A stretch of DNA of 37,061 nucleotides from Tannerellaceae bacterium (GTDB taxonomy: Bacteria; Bacteroidota; Bacteroidia; Bacteroidales; Tannerellaceae): contig JAJPZJ010000096.1 of NCBI GenBank assembly GCA_021204405.1, positions 1-37,061 on the forward strand, in the 5' to 3' direction. A program made the position numbers and the translations under genes. Shown here piece after piece: positions 10,576 to 18,479 of the stretch. How positions within the stretch are numbered: position 1 is the first letter of the stretch; each line of letters begins with the position of its first letter. Below the pieces are notes generated by a model. That model was not told where the DNA came from, made no database searches, and saw only the letters and a program-made list of their open reading frames with translations.

Positions 10576-12899
10576 ATGAAACTGAATCAACAATTTAAAA
10601 TGTCAGGTATCCTAGGATGCCTGACATTTTGTGCTTCTTTCCTGGCCGTTGCCGGTGTACAGGCCGCAGAAGAAGCGCAGCAGAAAAACACCGGTGGACT
10701 ATGTAAATCCTTATATGGGTAATATCAGCCACCTGCTTGTTCCTACTTATCCCACCGTACACCTGCCTAACAGTATGCTCCGGGTATATCCTGAACGGGC
10801 CGACTATACCGGTGACCGGCTGGCAGGTTTACCACTGATCGTAACCAGCCACCGGGGAAGCTCGGCTTTCAACCTTTCTCCCTCGCAGGGGGAGGAAAGC
10901 CTGTTGGAACCAGTTATCCCGTTGAGTTACGACCAGGAGAAGATCAAACCTTACCGCTACCAGGTGTATCTGGATGATGCGGGTGTGGAGGTTGATTATT
11001 CACCTTCGCACCAGAGTGGTATTTATAACCTGCTGTTCGAAGATAGTTCTACTCCTTACCTGGTGGTTAACAGCCGCAATGGTGAGCTGAAATATGATGG
11101 CAAAGCCATAAGCGGCTATCAGGTAATTGATGTGACCGATTATAAGTATGCCAATAAAAATACCCGGGTATACCTGTATGCGGAAACTGAGACGGCTCCG
11201 GTAAAAACGGGAGTGGTCCGTTCAAAAGGCTCGGTTGATTATACGCAGCAGGAGGTGGCTGGTAAAAATGCAGCCCTGGTAATGGCTTTCCCTGCCAATA
11301 CCCCGGCTATAGCGGTACGCTACGGGATATCGTTTATCAGTGAAGAGCAGGCACGGAAAAACCTGCAACGGGAAATCACTACCTTTAGTGTAGATCAGGT
11401 TGCATCTGTAGCCCGCGACGTGTGGAATGACGAGCTGGGTAAAATCGCAGTAGAAGATGGTTCATGTGATGATAAAACCGTATTTTATACTTCCCTGTAC
11501 CGCTGTTATGAACGCCCGGTATGCCTGAGTGAAGACGGGCGCTATTTTAGTGCTTTCGATAACCAGGTACATGAGGATAATGGCCGTCCTTTCTATACCG
11601 ACGACTGGATATGGGATACTTACCGTGCCACCCATCCGCTACGTATCCTGATCGATCCGGAACGTGAAAATGATATGATCTACTCCTTCCTGCGGATGGC
11701 GCAACAGATGGGGACCGGCTGGTTGCCCACCTTCCCCGAAGTAACAGGTGATTCCCGCCGCATGAATTCTAACCACGGAGTAGCTACCATTGCGGATGCC
11801 TGGGTAAAAGGGCTGCGTGGCTTTGACCTGGAATATGCTTATACGGCAAGCCGGAAAGCCATTGAAGAGAAAACCCTTATCCCCTGGTCGGCAGAGCCTG
11901 CCGGATGGCTGGATGAGTTTTATAAAGAGCATGGCTATATCCCGGCATTGAAGCCGGGGAAGAGGAGACCGTATGCAATGTTTCGATCTGGGAAAAACGC
12001 CAGCCGGTTGCCGTAACGATGGGTACGGCCTATGATGAGTGGTGCCTGTCCGAAATAGCCCGTATGCTGGGACGTACGGACGAGGCTGGTTATTACCTCA
12101 GCCGTTCTTACAATTATCGCAACCTGCTGAACCCGGAGACCCGTTTCTTCCATCCGAAAGACAAAGATGGGGCCTTTATCGAAGGAGTGGATTACCGCTA
12201 TTCCGGTGGCCTGGGTGCACGCGATTATTATGATGAGAACAATGGATATGTCTATCGCTGGGATGTACAACATAATGTGGCCGACCTGATCTCTTTGATC
12301 GGAGGAAATGAAGTTTTTACGGCAGCCCTCGATTCGATGTTTAACGAACCGTTAGGTATGTCGAAATGGCAATTCTATTCATTCCTGCCCGATCATACCG
12401 GCAATGTGGGACAATTCTCGATGGCTAATGAACCCAGTTTACATATTCCTTACCTGTATAACTATGCAGGTAAACCCTGAATGACCCAAAAGCGTATCCG
12501 CACCTTGTTACACCAATGGTTCCGTAACGACCTGATGGGTGTGCCGGGTGATGAAGACGGGGGCGGTATGTCGGCTTTCGTAGCTTTCAGCCAGATGGGA
12601 TTCTATCCGGTTACTCCCGGGTCGCCCACCTATAATATCGGTAGCCCTGTTTTTACAAATGTGAAAATGAAGCTGGGTATAACGGAAAGGTATTTGAGAT
12701 CAAGGCCAAGAATGCTTCAGCCGAAAATAAATATATCCAGTCTGCCCGCCTGAATGGCCAACCACTCGACCAGGCTTGGTTTGATCATGCTGCACTTGCC
12801 GAAGGAAGTGTATTGGAACTGGAGATGGGACCCAAAGCCAACAAAAGCTGGGGGATCTCAACCCCGCCGCCCTCTGTAGGCGTAAAGATGCAGGAATAG
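10576..12899 (+). pseudogene. GH92 alpha-mannosidase no. 3, multiply broken
   Basis: A third GH92 protein, about 774 residues when repaired, with a signal peptide (about 1-35, ending GVQAAEE) and the family start PVDYVNPYMGNISHL. Four lesions are visible. One extra A near 10687 puts the signal peptide out of frame with the mature protein. One lost G near 11956 follows ...PALKPG. TGA at 12478-12480 stands where Trp is expected in NYAGKPW. One lost G near 12675 displaces the last 75 residues, which end at 12899. Unlike the other two copies it keeps the canonical NEPSLHIPYLY with the general-acid Glu (about residue 619) and GDEDGGGMSAF. It therefore looks like a true alpha-mannosidase ancestor, now the most degraded of the three. 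Confidence 0.87.
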
Positions 12900-12929
12900 A
12901 TCAGCCAATAAAGGCCCGAAAACATACTT

Positions 12930-12962
12930 GTTCCCCGTGAAAAGCGGGGATCGCATCAGAAC
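12930..12962. repeat. Single REP-like palindrome
   Basis: GTTCCCCGTGAAAAGCGGGG followed by ATCGCATCAGAAC: one unit of the REP-like family, without a partner in inverted orientation nearby. Confidence 0.75.
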
Positions 12963-13044
12963 AAGCTGTATAAAACCCTGCAAGGGTTAAAAGCAATAGC
13001 CCAGATACTATCTTATTATGCAAGTATAATAAGAAAAAATATAT

Positions 13045-13137
13045 TAAATTTGTGCTTGATAAAGAGGTCGCTTTTTACATTTTGTATTGAGGTCCATCTA
13101 GTGTAGCCCCTCTCTGTATATAAGGGGCTACTTTTTT
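13045..13137 (+). ncRNA. Candidate small RNA: orphan promoter plus intrinsic terminator
   Basis: TAAATTTG at 13045-13052 matches the -7 consensus, and a perfect 9-bp stem GTAGCCCCT (13103-13111) / AGGGGCTAC (13123-13131) followed by T6 lies 50 bases further on. No protein is encoded between them. A transcript of about 80 nt is predicted. It could alternatively belong to the right end of the IS110 element on the other strand, because GGGCTACACTAGAT here resembles the complement of a segment in the IS110 leader. Confidence 0.35.
13103..13137 (+). terminator. Intrinsic terminator
   Basis: Perfect 9-bp GC-rich stem (13103-13111 with 13123-13131), 11-base loop and six T residues (13132-13137). 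Confidence 0.75.
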
Positions 13138-13186
13138 AGGTGCCCCATTCAAAAGCTCTCTTACCAGTCTTATCGAGTCTTATGGC

Positions 13187-14281
13187 TACTCTATTTTATG
13201 TGGATCATAGATTTTTATGTGGATCATAGATTTGCCCATTTTTCCAAAGCGTATAAATAAGCACCAGTAGTTTCCTTTGTACAGCCACATAGGCAACCAT
13301 TTTTATTTTGCGTCTTTGATAGACCCTTTCCCATAGGGCTAAAAAGGTAGGTTTGTGCCATCTTTTGACATTTAATGCGGGCATGTGCAGCGCCCGCCTG
13401 ATATGTGCATTTCTTTTTTGGAGATCCGGCTTCTTCCCACTCGTTTACCTGATTGGTTTTCTACTACATCATAGCCGGCATAACTGACCAGTTGGGCCAC
13501 GGAGTTAAACATGTCGAAGAATCCTGTTTCAGATAGTATAACAGCAACAGTGTATTACACCTACTCCTTTTATAGAGGTTATGTTTTGTATCTTGCTGTA
13601 TACCTCTGGGTCTTCTTTTACCATCTCTTCTACTTCTTGTTTTAACTGGTCAATATGTGTTTGTAGTAGATCCAGTTCACGCTGTATCTTTTCTTGCAAG
13701 TCTGCTCGCCTGTACCCGGATAACTCCAGGGCATGTAATTGGTTGGATAAAGAGGTATGGGTTACCTGGCAGCTTTCACAAAAGCGGGTGGTCTGTCGAA
13801 GTGCAAGGGATAAATCACTGGGGCGTTTCCATCTGTCAAGTAGATAATAGAAACCCATTTGTGAAAGTCCTATACTATCCATCTTATCGTTCTTTGATTT
13901 ATGTCCCAAGGAGCGAAGGTATAGTTTGGCACGGCTGGGTAGGACAACACTTAGACCAAAGCCTTCTTTATCGAGATAAAGGGCCAGGTTTTCGTAATAT
14001 ACTCCCGTTGCTTCCATTACACATAAAAGGCGACTTTGCGTGTCTTTTACTTTCCGCCCAAGCCACTGTGTAAGATTCTTAAAGCCTGTTGCTTGGTTTG
14101 GGAACCTGCGGGTTGCTACTATTTTAAAACGACCTGTTACCGCATTTACTCCAAGGCATACGTCCAAGCTATCCTTTGATATATCTATACCAAGGCAGTA
14201 GGCTAATGTGTGGCTGGTTTCTTTACTGAAAGAACTCTTTTTACATCTTCCCTGCGTGATAATACTTGATTGCATTTTCAT
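13187..14281 (-). pseudogene. IS110-family transposase (DEDD), frameshifted
   Basis: The N-terminal RuvC-like domain is open: CLGIDISKDSLDVCLG carries the first Asp, CVMEATGVYYEN the Glu, and KNDKMDSIGL the last Asp pair (residues about 28-140). Coiled-coil residues 170-220 follow. The C-terminal transposase domain starts with IKGVGVI, where a frameshift near 13552 moves the continuation TGFFDMFNSVAQLVSYAGYD to another frame. A second frameshift near 13410 (loss of one G after SKK) moves the tail ALHMPALNVKRW.... A 19-bp tandem duplication (13194-13231) then alters the last residues. Restored length is about 360 residues, normal for IS110. The Ser-containing region of the C-terminal domain would not be translated from the present sequence, so the enzyme is inactive as written. 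Confidence 0.88.
13194..13231. repeat. Perfect 19-bp tandem duplication
   Basis: Copies at 13194-13212 and 13213-13231 (TTTTATGTGGATCATAGAT). It lies in the last codons of the IS110 transposase; removing one copy gives a C-terminus ending YDPHKIE. Confidence 0.95.
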
Positions 14282-14326
14282 CTTTGTTTTGCATCATTAA
14301 ATACTATTCTGATTATAAAAGAGTAA

Positions 14327-14403
14327 AAGAAGAGGTCATATGTCTGGGCTACTAGATCACACCAACTTCAGTATGTCTTTAGGGTAGAATTTTACCTCTT
14401 CTT
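14327..14403 (-). ncRNA. Structured leader of the IS110 element, candidate bridge RNA
   Basis: On the minus strand a perfect 10-bp inverted repeat, AAGAAGAGGT (14403-14394) with ACCTCTTCTT (14336-14327), encloses a 57-nt interior between the element's promoter (14443-14450) and the transposase ATG (14281). IS110 elements are known to encode a bridge RNA upstream of the transposase with internal guide loops for donor and target DNA. Position, length (about 155 nt from promoter to ATG) and a closing stem fit that, but the guide loops are not proven. Confidence 0.45.
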
Positions 14404-14442
14404 TCTCTTTCTTTTCTAATTTTAATATATTATTTTATAATA

Positions 14443-14450
14443 CAAAGATA
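14443..14450 (-). promoter_or_regulatory. -7 promoter motif of the IS110 leader
   Basis: TATCTTTG read on the minus strand, identical to the -7 octamer used elsewhere in the window, about 160 bases upstream of the transposase start. Confidence 0.5.
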
Positions 14451-15098
14451 TAGCGTAGCGAACGGTACGCTGGGTAAAAATACACTCCTTTCTCAAGTTG
14501 CCAATTTACCAAGGAAAGATATTTTTCGATAAAATGAAATCCTTTCAGGGTTGTGTTTTATTATCTTCTTACCCAGGGTTAAGTGAGCGTAGCGAACGAT
14601 ACCCTGGGCTATTGCTAAATCCCCGCTGGGGATTGCCAAAGGGTAAAAATACTGTATAAAAATTAATTTTGAAAAATAGCTTCTTTGCGATCCCCACCTT
14701 CTCGCAGGACTTCAGTCTCAAAATCAATTTTCCGCCGAAGGGGGATCTCCTGATTAGTCATGGTCGAAAGATTTTCTTTCAGGCCGGAGGCTTGGTACAC
14801 TCCAGCCCCGGGCAGCACCCGGGGTGTTACGATACCGCAGGTTGCGGACCGGAGGCCCAGTATAGTAATAGAATACCAGGATTGAGTAGAGCCCAACATC
14901 GGTTTTTAGTATACTGCACCTACGGTGGGCAATTACACAGCTGGTAACAAAACCCGTTAGCCCGGGCCTGGGATATCCTATCCCTACGGCCTGAAAGAAA
15001 ATCTTCCGGTTATCTGCAAATAATATCTCCGTGTCTCTGTGTCTCCGGTGTTCCTATTTCTTTTTTATTCAATCCTTGCCGGAAAAACATAAATTAAT
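14451..15098. other. Gene-free repeat region
   Basis: About 650 bp without a gene. It contains two copies of GCGTAGCGAAC(G)..TAC.CTGGG (14453 and 14587), a degenerate REP-like unit (about 14689-14710) and a 239-bp element with 23-bp terminal inverted repeats (14768-15006). The rest shows nothing recognisable. Confidence 0.65.
14768..15006. repeat. 239-bp palindromic (MITE-like) element
   Basis: Terminal inverted repeats match at 22 of 23 positions: AAGATTTTCTTTCAGGCCGG... (14768-14790) against the complement of ...GGCCTGAAAGAAAATCTT (14984-15006). Internal short palindromes such as CCCCGGGCAGCACCCGGGG near 14803 add structure. It has no coding capacity. Size and layout resemble the element split by an IS at 29372-31127, though the sequences differ. 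Confidence 0.6.
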
Positions 15099-15106
15099 TA
15101 TCTTTG
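15099..15106 (+). promoter_or_regulatory. -7 promoter motif for the DUF1080 gene
   Basis: TATCTTTG with a TTG about 20 bases upstream (near 15076), fitting the Bacteroides -33/-7 arrangement. The predicted transcript starts near 15113, which excludes the TTG at 15104 as the translation start. Confidence 0.6.
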
Positions 15107-15142
15107 TGCACGGACACATTTAAAAATAAATACAAAAAGATT

Positions 15143-15997
15143 ACGAAAACACTAACACTTTGTGCATTCTCAGTGGCATTTTGCCTGGCTTCGTGTGCAG
15201 GCGGTAATAAATCGGCCGGTACCGGCGAAAATATCCCTGCGGTTACTACGCAGGCCCTTGCCGACAATCAACTCACCCCGGAGGAAATAGCCGGCGGATG
15301 GGTGCTGTTATTTGATGGAAAAACAACCCATGGCTGGCGCGGAGCCCATAAAGAGGCTTTCCCGCAACATAGCTGGAAAGTAGAAGGCGGGGAATTAGCC
15401 GTCCTGGCATCCGGCGGCAGTGAATCAACCAATGGGGGCGACATTGTCACCGTAGGCGAGTATAGCGCCTTTGAACTAAGCGTCGACTTTAAATTAAGTG
15501 CAGGAGCCAATAGCGGTATCAAATACTTTGTTACCGAAAAAGAAAAACCCAGCGGTTAGGCTTTCGGTGTAGAATACCAGTTGCTGGACGACGAGCGCCA
15601 CCCCGACGCCAAACTCTATACCACCTATCCGGGTAGCCGCACCCTGGCAAGCCTGTACGACCTGAAAGCCAGCGAAAATATCTCTTTTAAGGGGATTGGC
15701 GAGTGGAACACAGCCGTACTGAAAGTATACCCTAACAACCATGTCGAACATTGGCTCAACGGTGTCAAAGTACTGGAATACGAACGTTGCAGCGACGAAT
15801 TTCGCGAACTGGTAAAAGGAAGCAAATACGCCGACCCTGCTTACCACGCAGGTGGTGCTTTCGGCGAAGCCCCTGCCGGCCATATCCTGTTGCAGGATCA
15901 TGGCGATGAAGTATCCTTTAAGAATATTAAAATACGCGAGTTGAATAATATCCCTATCGGGGTCTTTGCTACTGCTGGTGTTATCCACGTTCAGTAG
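15143..15997 (+). pseudogene. DUF1080 (3-keto-disaccharide hydrolase) lipoprotein; start and frame lost
   Basis: A secreted lipoprotein of the DUF1080 / 3-keto-disaccharide hydrolase family, a jelly-roll domain tied to sugar degradation. The lipoprotein signal is clear: KTLTLCAFSVAFCLASCAGG with the lipobox LASC. WVLLFDGKTTHGWRG opens the domain and [16 protein letters not shown] lies in its middle. Two lesions are seen. The codon where ATG is expected (15143-15145, just before KTLTLC) is ACG, with no other plausible start downstream of the promoter. TAG at 15557-15559 interrupts the frame between KPSG and AFGVEYQLL. The end [17 protein letters not shown] runs about 17 residues past where I expect the family to end. 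It is a single-gene unit between palindromic repeats. Confidence 0.8.
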
Positions 15998-16296
15998 ATT
16001 CTCCGGGAAATGTAAATAGTTATATAACACAATTTTCTCTGTCCCCCGCGCAGGCGGGGACTGCATTAGAACAAACCCTGTTTCCCTGTTTTTAACACTA
16101 AAACAGACGGAGGACTTGTTTATACATACTACTGGGATTACCCGGGGTGGGTAGGAGCCTTCTTTCTGCAACTCTTTTGCAGGGTTGCACCCCGGTATGT
16201 ACCCCGCTACAGGGCAAAACATGAGCAGCTTAACTCTCTTGGTATTTTTAAGTGCAAAAGAGATAGTAAATCAGAATAAACCTCAACATCATCACT
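15998..16296. other. Intergenic region with a REP-like unit
   Basis: About 300 bp holding a single REP-like palindrome (16041-16070) and a hairpin-rich stretch (16130-16210, with CTGCAACTCTTTTGCAG) resembling other intergenic repeats here. No gene seen. Confidence 0.55.
16041..16070. repeat. Single REP-like palindrome
   Basis: GTCCCCCGCGCAGGCGGGGA followed by CTGCATTAGAAC: one unit of the REP-like family downstream of the DUF1080 gene. Confidence 0.7.
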
Positions 16297-16584
16297 ATGG
16301 AATTATCACAATTGAAAACGGCTTTAGCGTTGATAAAAGAAATTACTGCATTTAAGTTTGAAATAGAAAATAATGTGTTGGAAGAGCTTAGACTCTCTCG
16401 AGCAGGAGTGGATTAACCCTTCGTTAGAAATATCCGAAATAGCCCCATACGCAACGTTTGAGGAAGGAGTAATTTTAAAAAGGAAGAACTATATTACCTG
16501 CAAAACTGCCTGATAGACTTTGTTATTTTTACAGCCGAAGGTAATCCTATGAAAGCCATAGAATTACAAAGAGAATTCTACAGA
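16297..16584 (+). pseudogene. Unrecognised pseudogene
   Basis: It starts with ATG at 16297 (MELSQLKTALALIKEI) and stays readable only by changing frame. Near 16400 the continuation is LEQEWINPSLEISEIAPYAT; near 16480 it becomes EELYYLQNCLIDFVIFTAEG and then NPMKAIELQREFY. Together this gives about 95 residues of plausible, mostly helical and acidic protein with no motif I recognise. At its end the sequence passes without a spacer into an IS3-family transposase remnant, so it was probably truncated by that insertion and later deletion. I infer no function. Confidence 0.45.
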
Positions 16585-16815
16585 GTATGTCCGGAAAAGC
16601 CAATCCACTGGATAATGCCGTGATATAAAACTTCTTCGGTCTTTTAAAGAGTGAGCTATTCCATTTACAGCAGTTTAATTCGGTGGAACAGTTGAAAAGA
16701 AACTAAAAAATATCCAGTGTTACAATACTAAAAGAATCAAACTCTCTTTACAAGGAAATGAGTCCTGTACAATACAGAACCCATTTTGAAAACTTATATT
16801 ATAAATAATCTGTCC
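16585..16815 (+). pseudogene. IS3-family transposase (OrfB) C-terminal remnant
   Basis: MSGKANPLDNAVI followed by NFFGLLKSELFHLQQF is the conserved end of an IS3-family integrase core. The codon for the catalytic Glu (VIENFFG in the family) is TAA here. Further frameshifts near 16700 and 16765 separate KKLKNIQCYNTKRIKLSL and MSPVQYRTHFENLYYK. The stop is followed by TCTGTCCAACTTTTGG, resembling an IS3-type terminal repeat near 16805-16822. The 5' part of the element is absent. Confidence 0.75.
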
Positions 16816-16835
16816 AACTTTTGGAGGTACTTCAG

Positions 16836-16926
16836 AAGGCGGGGATCGCACCGGAACTATTTGTTTGAGTATTAAAAATAAAAAATACTGTCTATACGAA
16901 TGCGGTCCCTGACTGTGCGGGGAACT
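16836..16926. repeat. REP-like doublet
   Basis: Inverted pair: AGGCGGGGATCGCACCGGAAC at the left and GCGGTCCCTGACTGTGCGGGG at the right, separated by an AT-rich segment. The left unit is truncated where the IS3 remnant ends. Confidence 0.7.
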
Positions 16927-17099
16927 GAACCTGTTTGTTTTCATTTCTTATAGTAAAGATAATTGTATTCTTATTTGTATTTAAAATCTTCTGGCCACAA
17001 TTGGATATACATCCTGTAGTTATTTACATTTTTTCTTAAAAAACAAAACCTTCTGTGGCTGCTATTTATATTATTACTGATTTAATGATTAAAACTTAA

Positions 17100-17363
17100 A
17101 TGGTTATGAACAGTAGTACAGAAAACAAAATGGAAGGGTTGAAAAACCAGGCCGAAGGGAAAGCGAAAGACCTGGAAGGTAAAGCGCAATACAAAACCGG
17201 CGAAATGCAGGAAGATATGTCTGACTTTGCTGATAAAGCAAAAGTGAAAACGGAGGAAGCAACTGACAATGTAAAAGAAAAAGGACGTGAGTTTATGGAT
17301 AAATTCAAAAGCGAAGATAAACGTAACGAAGGAAGTCCAAACCAACCGGGAGATTGCGTATAA
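17100..17363 (+). CDS. CsbD-like stress protein
   Basis: A small, highly charged, hydrophilic protein of 85-87 residues. The segment NKMEGLKNQAEGKAKDLEG (about residues 9-27) matches the CsbD family of general-stress proteins of unknown biochemical role. The rest is Lys/Glu-rich, amphipathic helical sequence (EEATDNVKEKGREFMDKFKS) without a signal peptide, so it is cytoplasmic. ATG 17100 and ATG 17106 are both possible starts. The frame is intact. It is a single gene followed by a strong terminator at 17393. Confidence 0.8.
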   Translation: MVMNSSTENKMEGLKNQAEGKAKDLEGKAQYKTGEMQEDMSDFADKAKVKTEEATDNVKEKGREFMDKFKSEDKRNEGSPNQPGDCV

Positions 17364-17392
17364 TTAAAAAATAAAAATAATAAGCTAGGCAT

Positions 17393-17447
17393 AAAAACTG
17401 CTTTACCGCCTACCCGCAATTATTGGGTAATTGGTAAAGCAGTTTTT
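17393..17447. terminator. Intrinsic terminator after the CsbD-like gene
   Basis: Perfect 15-bp stem AAAAACTGCTTTACC (17393-17407) / GGTAAAGCAGTTTTT (17433-17447) with a 25-base loop that carries a smaller hairpin (TACCCGCAATTATTGGGTA). T-rich on the downstream side. Confidence 0.8.
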
Positions 17448-17512
17448 ATTATATAAACTTTCGTCGAAGGGAATTTAGCTAATCCCCTTCAGCAAAAAAT
17501 AAGACAGTATTA

Positions 17513-17613
17513 GTTCCCCGCGAAGGCGGGGATCGCACCAGGGCTGTCTGTTTTAGTATTAAAAACAGAAAAATACCGTTTGCTCCAATGCGGTCCCCGC
17601 CTTCGCGGGGAAC
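17513..17613. repeat. REP-like doublet (best-preserved copy)
   Basis: GTTCCCCGCGAAGGCGGGGA (17513-17532) and the complementary unit ending CCTTCGCGGGGAAC at 17613 face each other across an AT-rich centre. The centre has its own inverted repeat (CTGTTTT...AAAACAG). Confidence 0.85.
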
Positions 17614-17833
17614 AACGCCTTTATTCCTGTTACAACTTTTAAATTGCTTCTAAACCATTCCCATAGGCTATTTATTATCCTTTTATCCTGATCAACGACC
17701 GGAATTTGGTCTGTTCGCAAACTTTTTGCGATAGTTTCTAAGGAAAGTGGCGGAAATTGGGAAAAATGTTTACAATATTGGACTTTTTTCGTTCAATTTT
17801 TCGTTAATTCTTAGGCTAATTCAAAGAAAATAA

Positions 17834-17841
17834 TATCTTTG
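17834..17841 (+). promoter_or_regulatory. -7 promoter motif of the V-ATPase operon
   Basis: TATCTTTG, an exact TAnnTTTG match, 47 bases upstream of the first V-ATPase gene. This gives a 5' leader of about 40 nt. Confidence 0.65.
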
Positions 17842-17887
17842 TAGGCGTTTAATCGTAGAAAAACTACAATTCAAAAACACTATAGAA

Positions 17888-18478
17888 ATGGATACAAAGA
17901 TTCAGGAACTAACCGACAAAATCTACAGGGAAGGTGTAGAGAAAGGTAAAGACGAAGCTGCAAGAATCATTGCCGAAGCAAATGCCCGCAAGCAAGAGAT
18001 TGTTCAACAGGCAGGAGTAGAAGCAAAAAATATTGTAGCAGCTGCAGAAAAACAGGCAGCAGAGTTAAAGAAAAACACGGAAACGGAACTGAAACTTTTT
18101 GCCAGTCAGGCAGTAGAAGCCCTGAAAAGTGAAGTGGTAAACCTGGTAACCGGCCAGATCACATCGTCCAATGTGAAGGCGGTAATGGCAGATACTTCAT
18201 TTATGCAGAAAGTTATTCTGGAAATGGCTAAGGAATGGGTTAAGAATGAGAGTCTCACTATCCAGTCGGCCGACGCTGAAGCCTTGACAAAATATTTTGA
18301 ATCGAATGCCAAAGATATCCTTGAGAAAGGAGTTAAGATTGAAAAGGTAAATGGTAAACCTGCTTCATTTGCTATTATCCCTGCCGATGGTTCGTATAAA
18401 GTGAACTTCGGGGAAGAAGAATTTATGGCATTTTTCAAAGAATTCCTGCGTCCGCAATTGGTAGAAATGCTATTCTGA
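17888..18478 (+). CDS. atpE: V-type ATPase subunit E
   Basis: A peripheral-stalk subunit of 196 residues. The N-terminal half (residues 1-75) is a long charged helix suited to a stator coiled coil (EGVEKGKDEAARIIAEANAR, then KQAAELKKNTETELKLF). The C-terminal half is the mixed alpha/beta head that contacts the A/B ring. First gene of the operon. Its TGA stop (18476-18478) is one base away from the ATG of the next gene, implying translational coupling. The frame is intact. The partner subunit G/H that normally pairs with E is not visible in the operon. Confidence 0.88.
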   Translation: MDTKIQELTDKIYREGVEKGKDEAARIIAEANARKQEIVQQAGVEAKNIVAAAEKQAAELKKNTETELKLFASQAVEALKSEVVNLVTGQITSSNVKAVMADTSFMQKVILEMAKEWVKNESLTIQSADAEALTKYFESNAKDILEKGVKIEKVNGKPASFAIIPADGSYKVNFGEEEFMAFFKEFLRPQLVEMLF

Positions 18479-18479
18479 T

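Larger units (their letters stand above)
12900..13186. other. Intergenic region between GH92 no. 3 and the IS110 remnant
   Basis: About 290 bp holding a single REP-like palindrome (12930-12962), an isolated -7 promoter motif (13045-13052) and a strong hairpin terminator (13103-13137). No reading frame of interest. Confidence 0.6.
13187..14450 (-). mobile_element. IS110-family insertion sequence, decayed
   Basis: The element comprises a frameshifted DEDD transposase gene on the minus strand plus its upstream leader with its own promoter. IS110 elements lack long terminal inverted repeats and normally make no target duplication, so the exact ends cannot be read here; the right end probably lies between 13080 and 13190 and the left end beyond 14403. 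Confidence 0.75.
17364..17833. other. Intergenic region upstream of the V-ATPase operon
   Basis: About 470 bp holding the CsbD terminator (17393-17447) and a REP-like doublet (17513-17613). The stretch 17640-17830 is AT-rich and shows nothing beyond the V-ATPase promoter at its end. Confidence 0.6.

Noticed and set aside
9107..12480. TGA codons at 9107 and 12478 where Trp is expected, suggesting TGA recoded as Trp
   Set aside because: TGA is the genuine stop of V-ATPase subunits E and D, each followed immediately by the next gene. Other genes are broken by TAG and by indels, which recoding would not explain.
15494..16222. Minus-strand open frame of 242 residues opposite the DUF1080 gene
   Set aside because: The plus strand carries clear DUF1080 motifs; the antisense frame has no domain and crosses repeats.
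7724..17613. CRISPR array suggested by repeated GC-rich palindromes
   Set aside because: The units are paired in inverted orientation and dispersed kilobases apart, without regular spacers or cas genes.
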